From CAVPUA01 sp963828015 (GTDB lineage Bacteria; Actinomycetota; Actinomycetes; Mycobacteriales; Jatrophihabitantaceae), in assembly GCA_963828015.1 (NCBI GenBank), contig CAWHCD010000006.1, positions 434,001 through 498,000 of the forward strand: a stretch of 64,000 bases of DNA. Direction: 5' to 3'. The first letter of the stretch is position 1. Each line of letters opens with the position of its first letter. Of the stretch, positions 51,992 through 61,322 are shown piece after piece. Made by a program: the position numbers and the translations under genes. The notes below the pieces were generated by a model that saw only the letters and a program-made list of their open reading frames with translations, did no database searches and was not told the origin of the DNA.

Positions 51992-52075
51992 GTGGCTGAT
52001 TTCTGGGCCGTCCTGGTGACCGTCGCGGTGTTTGCGCTGCTTGCCGTCATCGTCAAAGGAGCGGAGAAGCTGTGA
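51992..52075 (+). CDS. 27-aa single-helix membrane peptide upstream of kdpF
   Basis: The peptide VADFWAVLVTVAVFALLAVI ends VKGAEKL and is almost entirely one membrane helix with a charged end. Its stop overlaps the kdpF start (GTGA), so the two are translationally coupled. Similar tiny proteins occur ahead of kdpF in several actinomycetes, from memory. It may be an extra small subunit of the Kdp complex; its role is unproven. Confidence 0.6.
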   Translation: MADFWAVLVTVAVFALLAVIVKGAEKL

Positions 52076-52161
52076 GCACGACGAACCTGGTCGGGCTGAT
52101 CCTCTCGATCGCCGTCACGATCTTCTTGTTGATCGCCCTGGTCTTCCCGGAGAAATTCTGA
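52072..52161 (+). CDS. kdpF: KdpF, potassium-transporting ATPase small subunit
   Basis: The 29-residue peptide STTNLVGLILSIAVTIFLLI continues ALVFPEKF. A single helix with the LVFPEKF end is the KdpF signature; KdpF stabilises the KdpABC complex in the membrane. It starts with a GTG overlapping the stop of the peptide upstream and lies 49 bases ahead of kdpA. Confidence 0.85.
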   Translation: MSTTNLVGLILSIAVTIFLLIALVFPEKF

Positions 52162-52210
52162 TGTCCCCGCGTGCCCTCGGCCCGGAAAGTCGACGTCGGG
52201 AGCTAGGTCG

Positions 52211-53872
52211 ATGAACGACACGTGGGCCGGAATCATCTTTCTCGCAACGTTGATCCTCGCGCTGGCGTTGGTACACAAGCCGCTCGGTGACTACATGGCG
52301 CGGGTGCTGAGCGGGTCCAGGCACTTCGCGGTGGAACGCGGCATCTATCGGGTCGGCGGGGTGGACGCGGAGGCGGATCAGACCTGGTCGCGGTACCTGC
52401 GTTCGGTATTGGCGTTCAGCGTCATCGGCGTGCTGTTCCTTTATGTGTTCCTGCGTATCCAGCAGCATCTGTGGCCGCCGTACTCGGTGCCACAGATGTC
52501 GGCCGACCAGTCCTTCAACACCGCCACGAGCTTCATCACCAACACCAACTGGCAGTCCTATTCGGGTGAGAATGCGCTGGGCTACGTCGTGCAGATGGCG
52601 GGTCTGGCGGTGCAGAACTTTGTCTCCGCCGCCGTCGGCATCGCCGTGGCGATCGCACTGGTGCGCGGCTTCGCCCGCAACCGCACCGACCGGCTCGGGA
52701 ACTTCTGGGTCGACGTGACCCGGATCTGCCTGCGCATCCTGCTGCCGATCTGCATCGTCTTCGCGATTGTGTTCGTCGGCGCCGGAATGATCCAGAACTT
52801 CCATGACTACCAGACGGTGCACACCATCGCCGGCAGCACGCAAACCCTGCCCGGGGGGCCGTACGCCAGCCAGGAGGCCATCAAGGAACTCGGCACCAAC
52901 GGCGGTGGGACGTTCAACGCCAACTCTGCCCACCCGTTCGAGAACCCCACGGCCTGGACGAACTGGATCGAGATCTTCCTGCTGTTGTGTATCTCGTTCT
53001 CGTTGCCGCGCACCTTCGGCAAGATGATCGGAGACAAGCGGCAGGGCTACGCCATCGTCTCCGTGATGGCCATCCTGGCGATCACCTCCTGCATCCTGAT
53101 GATGGTCTTCCAGGGCCAGCACCACGGCACTGTTCCCACCGCGGTCGGAGCCGCCACCGAGGGAACCGAGCAACGCTTCGGGGTTCCGAACTCGGCTGTC
53201 TTCGCGACCGGCACGACGCTCACCTCGACCGGTGCGGTCGACAGCTTCCACGACTCGTACACCAGCCTCGGTGGCGGTATGGCGATGGTGAACATGATGC
53301 TGGGCGAGGTCGCGCCCGGCGGCACGGGCTCTGGCCTGTACGGCATGTTGGTCCTGGCCGTGATTGCGGTGTTCGTGGCCGGGCTGATGGTCGGTCGAAC
53401 ACCGGAGTACCTGGGGAAGAAACTCGGCGGGCGGGAAATAAAGTTCGCCTCCCTGTATCTGCTGACCACTCCGGCGCTCGTGCTGGTCGGGACTGGTATT
53501 GCGATGGGGCTACCCGGTGAACGGGCCGGCATGCTCAACAACGGCCCGCACGGCTTCTCCGAGGTGCTGTACGCGTTCACCTCGGCCGCGAACAACAACG
53601 GGTCTGCCTTTGCCGGGATCTCGGTCAACACCGTTTGGTACAACTACGCGCTCGGCATCGTGATGCTGCTCGGCCGGTTCCTGCCGATGATCTTCGTCCT
53701 CGGCCTGGCCGGGTCGCTGGCCCGTCAAAAGCCCACACCGGCCACGGAAGGCACGCTGCCCACCCACCGGCTGCTCTTCATCGGGCTGCTCACCGGCGTC
53801 ACGATCGTCGTTGTCGCCCTCACTTACTTCCCGGCGCTCGCGCTCGGGCCGCTCGCAGAAGGGCTGCACTAA
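52211..53872 (+). CDS. kdpA: KdpA, potassium-binding channel subunit
   Basis: The 553-residue channel-like subunit selects potassium for the Kdp pump. The four selectivity-filter loops include TSFITNTNWQSYSGEN, NGGGTFNANSAHPFENPT, TSLGGGMAMVNMMLGE and SAANNNGSAFAGISVN, all carrying the expected Gly. About ten membrane segments are seen. Normal length. Its stop overlaps kdpB by one base (TAATG). This is the high-affinity potassium system for potassium-poor conditions. Confidence 0.95.
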   Translation: MNDTWAGIIFLATLILALALVHKPLGDYMARVLSGSRHFAVERGIYRVGGVDAEADQTWSRYLRSVLAFSVIGVLFLYVFLRIQQHLWPPYSVPQMSADQSFNTATSFITNTNWQSYSGENALGYVVQMAGLAVQNFVSAAVGIAVAIALVRGFARNRTDRLGNFWVDVTRICLRILLPICIVFAIVFVGAGMIQNFHDYQTVHTIAGSTQTLPGGPYASQEAIKELGTNGGGTFNANSAHPFENPTAWTNWIEIFLLLCISFSLPRTFGKMIGDKRQGYAIVSVMAILAITSCILMMVFQGQHHGTVPTAVGAATEGTEQRFGVPNSAVFATGTTLTSTGAVDSFHDSYTSLGGGMAMVNMMLGEVAPGGTGSGLYGMLVLAVIAVFVAGLMVGRTPEYLGKKLGGREIKFASLYLLTTPALVLVGTGIAMGLPGERAGMLNNGPHGFSEVLYAFTSAANNNGSAFAGISVNTVWYNYALGIVMLLGRFLPMIFVLGLAGSLARQKPTPATEGTLPTHRLLFIGLLTGVTIVVVALTYFPALALGPLAEGLH

Positions 53873-56037
53873 TGTCCACGACCCTGATGGTCGGAGAACC
53901 AGCCGAACCCGCATCTCTCACCTCACCACCGCCCAATGGCCCGCACCGGGTGCAAGGCGGTTTGCTCGACCCGAAGATGCTGTGGACCTCGCTACCCGGT
54001 GCGTTCGCCAAGCTTGATCCCCGCACGTTGTACAAGAACCCGGTCATGTTCATAGTCGAGATCGGCGCAGTGTTCACCACCGTGATCGCTGTCGCCGATC
54101 CATCGACGTTCTCATGGCTGATCGTCATCTTCTTGTGGCTGACGGTGTTGTTCGCGAACCTGGCCGAGGCGGTGGCCGAAGGCCGGGGCAAGGCGCAGGC
54201 CGACGCGTTGCGGCGGGCCAAGACCGACACCATCGCGCGGCGGCTGGTCGACGGTCGCGAGGAGGCCGTGCCGGCGCCCCAGCTACGGCAGGGTGACCGG
54301 GTGGTCTGCGAAGCCGGGGACGTGATCCCGGGCGACGGCGACGTGATCGAGGGCATCGCCAGCGTCGACGAGAGCGCGATCACCGGTGAGAGTGCCCCGG
54401 TCATCCGGGAGAGCGGCGGTGATCGCAACTCGGTCACCGGCGGTACCAAGGTCCTGTCGGATCGGATCGTCGTCGAGATCACTCAGAAGCCGGGCGAGAG
54501 CTTCATCGACCGGATGATCGCCCTGGTCGAAGGTGCCAGCCGGCAGAAGACCCCGAATGAGATCGCGCTCAACATCCTGCTCGCCTCGCTCACGTTGATC
54601 TTCCTATTGGCGACGGTGACCCTGCAGCCGATGGCCATCTTCGCCAAGGCCAACCAGCCCGGGATCCCGGACACGTCGGCGTTGAACGGCAACGGCATCA
54701 CCGGAATTGTCATTGTCTCGCTGCTGGTCTGCCTTATCCCGACCACGATCGGCGCTCTGCTTTCGGCCATCGGCATCGCCGGGATGGACCGGTTGGTGCA
54801 GCGCAACGTCCTGGCGATGAGCGGGCGCGCCGTGGAGGCGGCCGGGGACGTCAACACGCTGCTTCTGGACAAGACCGGCACCATCACTTTGGGCAACCGG
54901 CAGGCCAGCGAGTTCGTCGTGGTTACCGACGTTGACGCTGACGTCCTGGCCGATGCGGCGCAGTTGTCCTCGCTCGCGGATGAGACTCCCGAGGGCCGAT
55001 CGATCGTCGTGCTGGCCAAGACCCGCTACGGCCTGCGCGAACGGGCCAGCGGCGAGCTGCAGCACGCCAGCTGGGTGGCGTTCACCGCCCAGACCCGGAT
55101 GAGCGGCGTCGACCTGGCCGCGACGGCCGGGAGCCCGGCGCGCGAGGTGCGCAAGGGAGCGGCGTCAGCCGTCATGGCCTGGGTGCGCGATGGTGGTGGC
55201 ACGGTGGGTCGGACGGTCGGTGAGATCGTTGATGGCATCAGCTCCGCCGGTGGGACACCGCTGGTGGTGGCCGAACGCGTAGACGGCGCGCCACCGCGGG
55301 TGCTCGGAGTGATCCACCTCAAGGACGTCGTGAAGGAGGGAATGGCCCAACGCTTCGCCGAGCTGCGTCGGATGGGCATCCGGACGGTGATGATCACCGG
55401 CGACAACCCGCGCACGGCCAAGGCCATCGCTGACGAGGCCGGCGTGGATGACTTCCTGGCTGAGGCCACGCCAGAGGACAAGATGGCGCTGATCAAGCGG
55501 GAGCAGGAGGGCGGCAAGCTGGTCGCGATGACCGGCGACGGCACCAATGACGCTCCCGCGCTGGCGCAGGCCGACGTCGGGGTGGCGATGAACACGGGTA
55601 CCTCGGCGGCCAAGGAAGCCGGCAACATGGTCGACCTCGACTCCGACCCGACCAAGCTGATCGAGATCGTCGAGATCGGCAAGCAACTGCTGATCACCCG
55701 CGGGTCGTTGACGACGTTCTCGATCGCCAACGACATCGCCAAGTTCTTCGCGATCATCCCGGCCATGTTCGCGGCGGTCTATCCCGGCCTGAACAAGCTC
55801 AACATCATGCACCTGGACTCGCCCCAGTCGGCGATCCTGTCGGCGGTCATCTTCAACGCGATCATCATCGTCGCGCTGATCCCGCTGGCCCTGCGCGGCG
55901 TGCGCTACACACCCTCCAGCGCGTCGGCGATGCTGCGCCGCAACATCTATATCTACGGCGTCGGCGGCATCATCCTGCCCTTCATCGGCATCAAACTCAT
56001 CGACCTCATTGTTCAGTTCATCCCTGGAATCGGCTGA
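53872..56037 (+). CDS. kdpB: KdpB, P-type ATPase catalytic subunit
   Basis: The 721-residue ATPase powers potassium import. The phosphorylated Asp333 is in LLLDKTGTITLGN; other motifs are TGES (SAITGESAPV), the hinge GDGTNDAPALAQADVG and the membrane GLVCLIPTT-type segment LVCLIPTTIGALLSAIGIAG. It is slightly longer than the about 690 residues typical because of an N-terminal extension of about 30 residues. The ATG at 53872 overlaps the kdpA stop. Confidence 0.95.
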   Translation: MSTTLMVGEPAEPASLTSPPPNGPHRVQGGLLDPKMLWTSLPGAFAKLDPRTLYKNPVMFIVEIGAVFTTVIAVADPSTFSWLIVIFLWLTVLFANLAEAVAEGRGKAQADALRRAKTDTIARRLVDGREEAVPAPQLRQGDRVVCEAGDVIPGDGDVIEGIASVDESAITGESAPVIRESGGDRNSVTGGTKVLSDRIVVEITQKPGESFIDRMIALVEGASRQKTPNEIALNILLASLTLIFLLATVTLQPMAIFAKANQPGIPDTSALNGNGITGIVIVSLLVCLIPTTIGALLSAIGIAGMDRLVQRNVLAMSGRAVEAAGDVNTLLLDKTGTITLGNRQASEFVVVTDVDADVLADAAQLSSLADETPEGRSIVVLAKTRYGLRERASGELQHASWVAFTAQTRMSGVDLAATAGSPAREVRKGAASAVMAWVRDGGGTVGRTVGEIVDGISSAGGTPLVVAERVDGAPPRVLGVIHLKDVVKEGMAQRFAELRRMGIRTVMITGDNPRTAKAIADEAGVDDFLAEATPEDKMALIKREQEGGKLVAMTGDGTNDAPALAQADVGVAMNTGTSAAKEAGNMVDLDSDPTKLIEIVEIGKQLLITRGSLTTFSIANDIAKFFAIIPAMFAAVYPGLNKLNIMHLDSPQSAILSAVIFNAIIIVALIPLALRGVRYTPSSASAMLRRNIYIYGVGGIILPFIGIKLIDLIVQFIPGIG

Positions 56038-56042
56038 TCACC

Positions 56043-56936
56043 ATGCGCACTGTCGTCACGTATCTGCGTACCGCCTCCACCGCGCTACGAATGCTGATCG
56101 TCTTCACGATCCTGCTCGGCATCGCCTACCCGTTGGCGATCACGGCCATCGCGCAGATCCCCGGTCTGAAGGGGGCAGCCGACGGCTCGCTGGTCAAGGC
56201 CAATGGGAACGTGGTCGGCTCGTCGCAGATCGGGCAGTCCTTCACCGACAGCGACGGCAACCCGCTACCGCAGTACTTCCAATCCCGCCCGTCCGCGGCC
56301 GGCGACGGTTACGACCCGACGGCCAGCTCGGCAAGCAACCTGGGACCGGAGTCGATCATCGATGTCCTGCCCGACCCGTCGGTCAAGGACGACACCGGAA
56401 CCCAACGGCTGCTGACCCAGGTGTGCACCCGCAGTCTGGACATCGGAAAGCTCGACGGCGTCGATGGTTCGCGGCCGTTCTGCAGCCCGGACGGCACCGG
56501 GTCGGTACTGGCTGTGTTCTGGTCCGGGCCGGGCTACACCGGGACCATCACCCGCGTGGTCAGCGTCAATCAGGGACCCGGCGCCACGCCGTTCATCGCC
56601 ACCTACGACGGGGTCAAGGTCGAGCTGGCCCAGTTCGGCCAGGACTATTCCAGCGGCCAGCTGGTGCCGATCCGCGGCGAGGCGCCGGCCCACCCGGCCG
56701 TGCCCGCGGACGCGGTGACCGCGTCCGGCTCCGGGTTGGATCCCGACATCAGCCCGGCCTACGCCAAGATCCAAGAGAACCTGGTCGCCAAGACCCGCGG
56801 CATCACGGCGGCCCAGGTCGCCGCCCTGGTGTCCAAGTACACCGATGGCCGTGCGCTCGGGTTCATGGGTGAGTCGACCGTCAATGTATTGCAGCTCAAT
56901 CTCGCTCTGGACCGCTCCTACCCCTACCACCACTAG
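56043..56936 (+). CDS. kdpC: KdpC, potassium-transporting ATPase subunit C (enlarged)
   Basis: KdpC is a single-span subunit that aids ATP binding by KdpB. The N-terminus holds one membrane helix (LRMLIVFTILLGIAYPLAIT). Conserved motifs: GSSQIGQSFTDSDGNPLPQY, FQSRPSAAGDGYDPTASSAS and, near the end, VTASGSGLDPDISPAYAKIQ, TVNVLQLNLALD. At 297 residues it is about 100 longer than usual; the extra lies at about 104-219, between the SASNLGPES and PADAVTASGSG motifs, with two Cys and a beta-rich composition. Confidence 0.93.
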   Translation: MRTVVTYLRTASTALRMLIVFTILLGIAYPLAITAIAQIPGLKGAADGSLVKANGNVVGSSQIGQSFTDSDGNPLPQYFQSRPSAAGDGYDPTASSASNLGPESIIDVLPDPSVKDDTGTQRLLTQVCTRSLDIGKLDGVDGSRPFCSPDGTGSVLAVFWSGPGYTGTITRVVSVNQGPGATPFIATYDGVKVELAQFGQDYSSGQLVPIRGEAPAHPAVPADAVTASGSGLDPDISPAYAKIQENLVAKTRGITAAQVAALVSKYTDGRALGFMGESTVNVLQLNLALDRSYPYHH

Positions 56937-57004
56937 GCCACGCCGGCCCAATCCGAGGCGATGAAAGGGACAGCGATGTTGGTGCACGAGCCAAGGCGGA
57001 CCCG

Positions 57005-59650
57005 ATGAGCAGCCGACGAGGTCAGCTGCGGGTCTACCTCGGCTCCGCACCGGGGGTGGGCAAGACCTACGCCATGCTCGACGAAGGACGTCGCCGGGCC
57101 CAGCGGGGGACCGACGTGGTCATCGGCTACGTCGAGACCCACGGCCGGCCCCACACAGTGGAACAGGTCGAGGGACTGGAACTCATCCCACGGCGATCGG
57201 TGCCCTACCGAGGCACGGAACTACCGGAGATGGACACCCCGGCCATCCTGGAACGCCATCCGCAGGTGGTGCTCGTCGATGAGATGGCCCACAGCAACGT
57301 GCCCGGACTCGATCACGAGAAGCGATGGCAAGACATCGAGCAGCTCCTGGAAGCCGGCATCGATGTCATCAGCACCGTCAACGTGCAACACCTCGAGTCG
57401 CTCAACGACGTCGTCGAAGCGATCACCGGAATCCCGCAACGCGAAACCGTGCCCGACTCCGTAGTGCGGGCGGCCGAGCAGGTGCAGCTGGTCGACACCA
57501 CTCCCGAGGCGTTACGCCGCCGCATGGCCCATGGCAACATCTACGCGCCGGACAAGGTCGACGCCGCCCTGTCGAACTACTTCCGCACCGGCAACCTCAC
57601 CGCCCTGCGCGAGCTTGCGCTGCTGTGGCTGGCCGATCAGGTCGATGAGGGACTGCAGCGCTACCGAGAACAGCACGGTATCGCCGACAAGTGGGAAACT
57701 CGCGAACGCGTCGTCGTGGCCCTCACCGGCGGCCCGGAAGGCGAGACCTTGATCCGCCGCGCGGCGCGGATCGCTGCTCGCGCGACCGGCGGGGACCTGC
57801 TCGCCATCCATGTCGCTCGCAGCGACGGCCTGGCCGGCTCCAGCATCGCCGCGCTGGCCCAGCAGCGACTCCTGGTCGAATCCCTCGGCGGTAGTTACCA
57901 CTCCATCATTGGCGAGGAGGTCCCGGCCGCCATCCTCACCTTCGCCAGGGCCAACAACGCGACCCAGATCGTCATCGGCGCCAGTCGCCGAAACCCCTGG
58001 TTGGCGATGCTCACCGGGCCCGGCAGCGGAATGACCATCACCCGCAAATCAGGGCCAATCGACGTCCACGTCGTCAGCCACGACTACATCGGCAAGGGCC
58101 GCCGGCTACCGACGATGTCCGGCGCATTGACGCTGCGCCGTCGCCTCGCCGGCCTAGCCACCGCAGCAGTCCTGCTCACAGCGCTCACCCTGCTTTGCTC
58201 GTCCTCCCGCCACAGTCTGAGTCTCGGCAGCGACCTGCTGCTCTTCCTCCTCGCCGTCGTCATCGTCAGCCTCGTCGGCGGGTTCCTGCCCGCCTTCACT
58301 GCCGCGATCGTCGCCAGCCTGCTACTCAACTACTACTTCGTCCCACCGATCCACCAGTTCACCATCAACGAACCAGAGAACATTCTCGCGTTGATCGTTT
58401 TTGTGGTGATCGCCTCGCTCGTCTCGCGTGTGGTCGATCTGGCCGCCGTCCGCTACCTCGAGGCCGCTCGGTCCAACGCCGAAGCCGAGACCATGTCCAC
58501 CCTCGCCGGCAGTCTCCTGCGCGGAGAATCCGCATTGCCCGCTCTGCTGCAACGAGTCCAGGAGACGTTCGCGGTCACCAGCGTCACGCTGCTCCGCCGC
58601 GACAACGACGCTCCGGCCAGCAGTGGCGCCCGCGCCGTACCGCATTCCGCCGGAGGACTTCGTGGCACCTGGACCTGCCTGGCCAGCATCGGCGAAGATC
58701 CGTGCCTCAGGCCCGAGGACGCCGACACCGAGGTCCCGATCGGCGAGGACCTGCTGCTCACCCTGCGCGGTCGCACCCTCGCCGTCGAAGACCAGCGCGT
58801 TCTCGCGGCGTTCGCGGCGCAAGTCGCTGTGGCCTACCAGCAACGACAGCTGACCGAAGCGGCAGCCAACGCCGAGACACTCGAGCGCAACGACCGGATG
58901 CGGAGCGCGCTCCTCAACGCCGTCAGCCACGATCTGCGCACCCCCATCGCCTCGATCAAGGCCGCCGTCTCCAGTCTGCGCAGCACCGATGTCGACTGGA
59001 GCCCCGAGGACCGCGCCGAGCTACTCTCCAACGCCGATCACGCCGTTGACCGCCTCACCGCCCTGATTACCAACCTGCTCGACCTCTCCCGAGTCCAGGC
59101 CGGCGTCCTGTCCATCACCCTCAGCCCCGTCGGTGTCGACGACGTCGTTGCCACCGCTCTTGACCATGCCCTCGAGGGAACGTCCAGCACAGCCTGGGCC
59201 AGGCCTAGCTCCGACTTGTTGGAGCTACACATTCCCGCCGACCTCCCCGATGCCCTGGCCGATGCCGGGCTCCTGGAACGCGTTATCGCCAACCTGGTCG
59301 ACAACGCACTGCGTTACGCACCGAGCGGACGACCGATCCAAATCGCGGCCAGCAGTCACGCATCCAGCCTCGACATCCGCATCATTGACCGCGGCCCCGG
59401 CATCCCCCGCAAGGACCGAGAGGCCGTTTTCGAGCCCTTCCAGCGTCGAGACGACGGTGCTACCAGCAATACCGGCGGCGTCGGCCTCGGGCTGGCCATC
59501 GCCCGTGCCTTCACCGAAGCCATGCACGGCCAGCTGACTCTCGATGACACGCCTGGCGGCGGTCTCACCGCGACCATCTCCCTGCCCCAAGCCGTCCCAA
59601 CTTCACCCGACGTACTGAGCGCCGACCCCGACCTGATGAGCCGCACATGA
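57005..59650 (+). CDS. kdpD: KdpD, sensor histidine kinase
   Basis: The 881-residue kinase senses potassium limitation. Layout: KdpD N-terminal ATP-binding domain (YLGSAPGVGKTYAMLDEGRR; VVLVDEMAHSNVPG), a universal-stress-like domain (about 240-360), four membrane helices (about 380-480), a GAF-like part and the kinase core with His642 in LLNAVSHDLRTPIASIKA and GVGLGLAIARAFTEAM. Normal length. It starts 68 bases after kdpC and overlaps kdpE by 4 bases. Confidence 0.95.
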   Translation: MSSRRGQLRVYLGSAPGVGKTYAMLDEGRRRAQRGTDVVIGYVETHGRPHTVEQVEGLELIPRRSVPYRGTELPEMDTPAILERHPQVVLVDEMAHSNVPGLDHEKRWQDIEQLLEAGIDVISTVNVQHLESLNDVVEAITGIPQRETVPDSVVRAAEQVQLVDTTPEALRRRMAHGNIYAPDKVDAALSNYFRTGNLTALRELALLWLADQVDEGLQRYREQHGIADKWETRERVVVALTGGPEGETLIRRAARIAARATGGDLLAIHVARSDGLAGSSIAALAQQRLLVESLGGSYHSIIGEEVPAAILTFARANNATQIVIGASRRNPWLAMLTGPGSGMTITRKSGPIDVHVVSHDYIGKGRRLPTMSGALTLRRRLAGLATAAVLLTALTLLCSSSRHSLSLGSDLLLFLLAVVIVSLVGGFLPAFTAAIVASLLLNYYFVPPIHQFTINEPENILALIVFVVIASLVSRVVDLAAVRYLEAARSNAEAETMSTLAGSLLRGESALPALLQRVQETFAVTSVTLLRRDNDAPASSGARAVPHSAGGLRGTWTCLASIGEDPCLRPEDADTEVPIGEDLLLTLRGRTLAVEDQRVLAAFAAQVAVAYQQRQLTEAAANAETLERNDRMRSALLNAVSHDLRTPIASIKAAVSSLRSTDVDWSPEDRAELLSNADHAVDRLTALITNLLDLSRVQAGVLSITLSPVGVDDVVATALDHALEGTSSTAWARPSSDLLELHIPADLPDALADAGLLERVIANLVDNALRYAPSGRPIQIAASSHASSLDIRIIDRGPGIPRKDREAVFEPFQRRDDGATSNTGGVGLGLAIARAFTEAMHGQLTLDDTPGGGLTATISLPQAVPTSPDVLSADPDLMSRT

Positions 59651-60375
59651 CTGCCGAACCGACCGTTGCCCACCCGGCCACCCTCGACATCCACATCATG
59701 GTGGTTGACGACGAACCGCACCTACTGCGCGCGCTCACCCTCAATCTCACCGGCCGGGGCTACCGGGTCAGCGCCGCCAGCACCGGATCCGGTGCGCTAG
59801 AACTGATCGCCGTCTCCCACCCTGATCTGCTGATCCTCGATCTCGGACTCCCGGACATGGACGGCCTGCAGGTGATCCGCAGCCTGCGCGCTCGCGACGA
59901 CGATCTACCCATCCTCGTCCTCACGGCGCGCTCTGCGACCGATCAGAAGGTCACCGCCCTTGATCTCGGCGCCAACGACTACATCACCAAACCTTTCGAC
60001 ATTCACGAGCTCATCGCCCGCGTCCGGGCCGCGACCCGGCGCAGCACCGTCAGCGACAGCGCGGCGACCGTTCACCTTGGCCCGGTCACGGTCAATCTCA
60101 CCGCACGACTCATCGTGCGCGACGACCCAGATGGGCAGGTCACCATCCGACTCACACCGACGGAGTGGCGCATGCTCGAGTCCCTCCTGCACCATCCCGG
60201 CATGCTGCTCACCCCGACCGAGCTACTGGTCGCCATGCGGGGGGACCCCGAACACACCGAACGCAGCTACCTGCGCATCTACATGCAACAACTGCGCCGC
60301 AAACTCGAACCCGACCCCAGCCGGCCCCGCTACCTGATCACCGAACCCGGCCTCGGCTACCGCTACCTTCCCTAA
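59647..60375 (+). CDS. kdpE: KdpE, response regulator
   Basis: The 242-residue OmpR-type regulator receives phosphate from KdpD at Asp65 (LLILDLGLPDMDG) and activates kdp. The receiver also shows VVDDEPHLLRALTLNL and Lys in DYITKPFD; the winged helix includes LTPTEWRMLESLLHHPGMLL and YMQQLRRKLEPDPSRP. An N-terminal extension of about 15 residues precedes the receiver. The start overlaps the kdpD stop. Confidence 0.95.
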   Translation: MTAEPTVAHPATLDIHIMVVDDEPHLLRALTLNLTGRGYRVSAASTGSGALELIAVSHPDLLILDLGLPDMDGLQVIRSLRARDDDLPILVLTARSATDQKVTALDLGANDYITKPFDIHELIARVRAATRRSTVSDSAATVHLGPVTVNLTARLIVRDDPDGQVTIRLTPTEWRMLESLLHHPGMLLTPTELLVAMRGDPEHTERSYLRIYMQQLRRKLEPDPSRPRYLITEPGLGYRYLP

Positions 60376-60416
60376 CCAAGCCACGCGGCTCACGACTCCG
60401 ACCTAGACTCGCCTCC

Positions 60417-61307
60417 ATGAGCGGCACGGACGAGCCACGCCGCCGCACCCGGCAGCGGCCCGAATCGCGCCGGCAGACCGACGACGGATACGAGCCGCAG
60501 GTCGGCGAAATCCGCGCTGTCCGCACATTCCGTATCGGTCCAGACGGTGCCCTGTTCCCCTTGTTCGGAGCCGAGAGCTGGTGCGACGGAACCAACGCCG
60601 CCCAGTGCCGAATCGATCCCGTCGCCGGCGATCCCGACCCTCACGTCGCCCCAGTCGCTGATTGCGGATGCGGGTACTACGCCTATGGCAGCGAGCAGGC
60701 GGCCAGGGAGTACCCGCAGGCCCGCAACGTTGTGGCGGTCGTGGCGTGCTGGGGACGGATCGTCGCCGGTACGCGCGGGCTCCGCTGCCAGTACGCACGC
60801 ATCGAGGCCATCTGGGTCTCGGGCCGCGTCCCATCGGGGGTGTCCGCCGCCGTCTCGCGATGCTATCCATCCGCGACGATCTATACGTCGAAGGCGTCCA
60901 TGTATGAAGACCACCCGGTCACCGAGCTTGAATGCTACGAGAACAGCTCGGACCGAGTTCCTACCGCGCTGCACTGGGCAACCTGGACCACGCTCGCCTT
61001 GGCCGGCGCCGCCACCATACCGACGCAGTACTGGTGGAGCCTCGCAAGCGCCCGCATCGCCTGGGCCACGGCGTTGGTCGTGCTCCTGCTGTGGACGATC
61101 AGGGGCCATCGTGGCAACAACGAGGTCGCACGCGGGCGGGGACGGCTGTTGTCGTTCGCGGGGGCGCTCTGGCTTCTGGCCAGCGTCAGCGAGGTCACGG
61201 GCTGGATCTTTATCCGGCTGCCGCTCGTCGTGATCGTTGGGCTTGTTGCGGCCTGGCACCGGAGCGAGACTGCTGCCGCCAATCGATTCCCCGCCCACAT
61301 CGAGTGA
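60417..61307 (+). CDS. Membrane protein with Cys-rich N-terminal domain, function unknown
   Basis: The 296-residue protein begins with a charged N-terminus, then a domain (about residues 25-175) with VRTFRIGPDGALFPLFGAES, ADCGCGYYAYGSEQAAREY and TRGLRCQYARIEAIWVSGR. Four hydrophobic segments follow from about residue 185. The CGCGYYA segment recurs in actinobacterial hypothetical proteins of several architectures, from memory. It sits 41 bases after kdpE in the same direction, so it may be read through from kdp. Confidence 0.6.
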   Translation: MSGTDEPRRRTRQRPESRRQTDDGYEPQVGEIRAVRTFRIGPDGALFPLFGAESWCDGTNAAQCRIDPVAGDPDPHVAPVADCGCGYYAYGSEQAAREYPQARNVVAVVACWGRIVAGTRGLRCQYARIEAIWVSGRVPSGVSAAVSRCYPSATIYTSKASMYEDHPVTELECYENSSDRVPTALHWATWTTLALAGAATIPTQYWWSLASARIAWATALVVLLLWTIRGHRGNNEVARGRGRLLSFAGALWLLASVSEVTGWIFIRLPLVVIVGLVAAWHRSETAAANRFPAHIE

Positions 61308-61322
61308 CAGCTTCGTGTGGGG

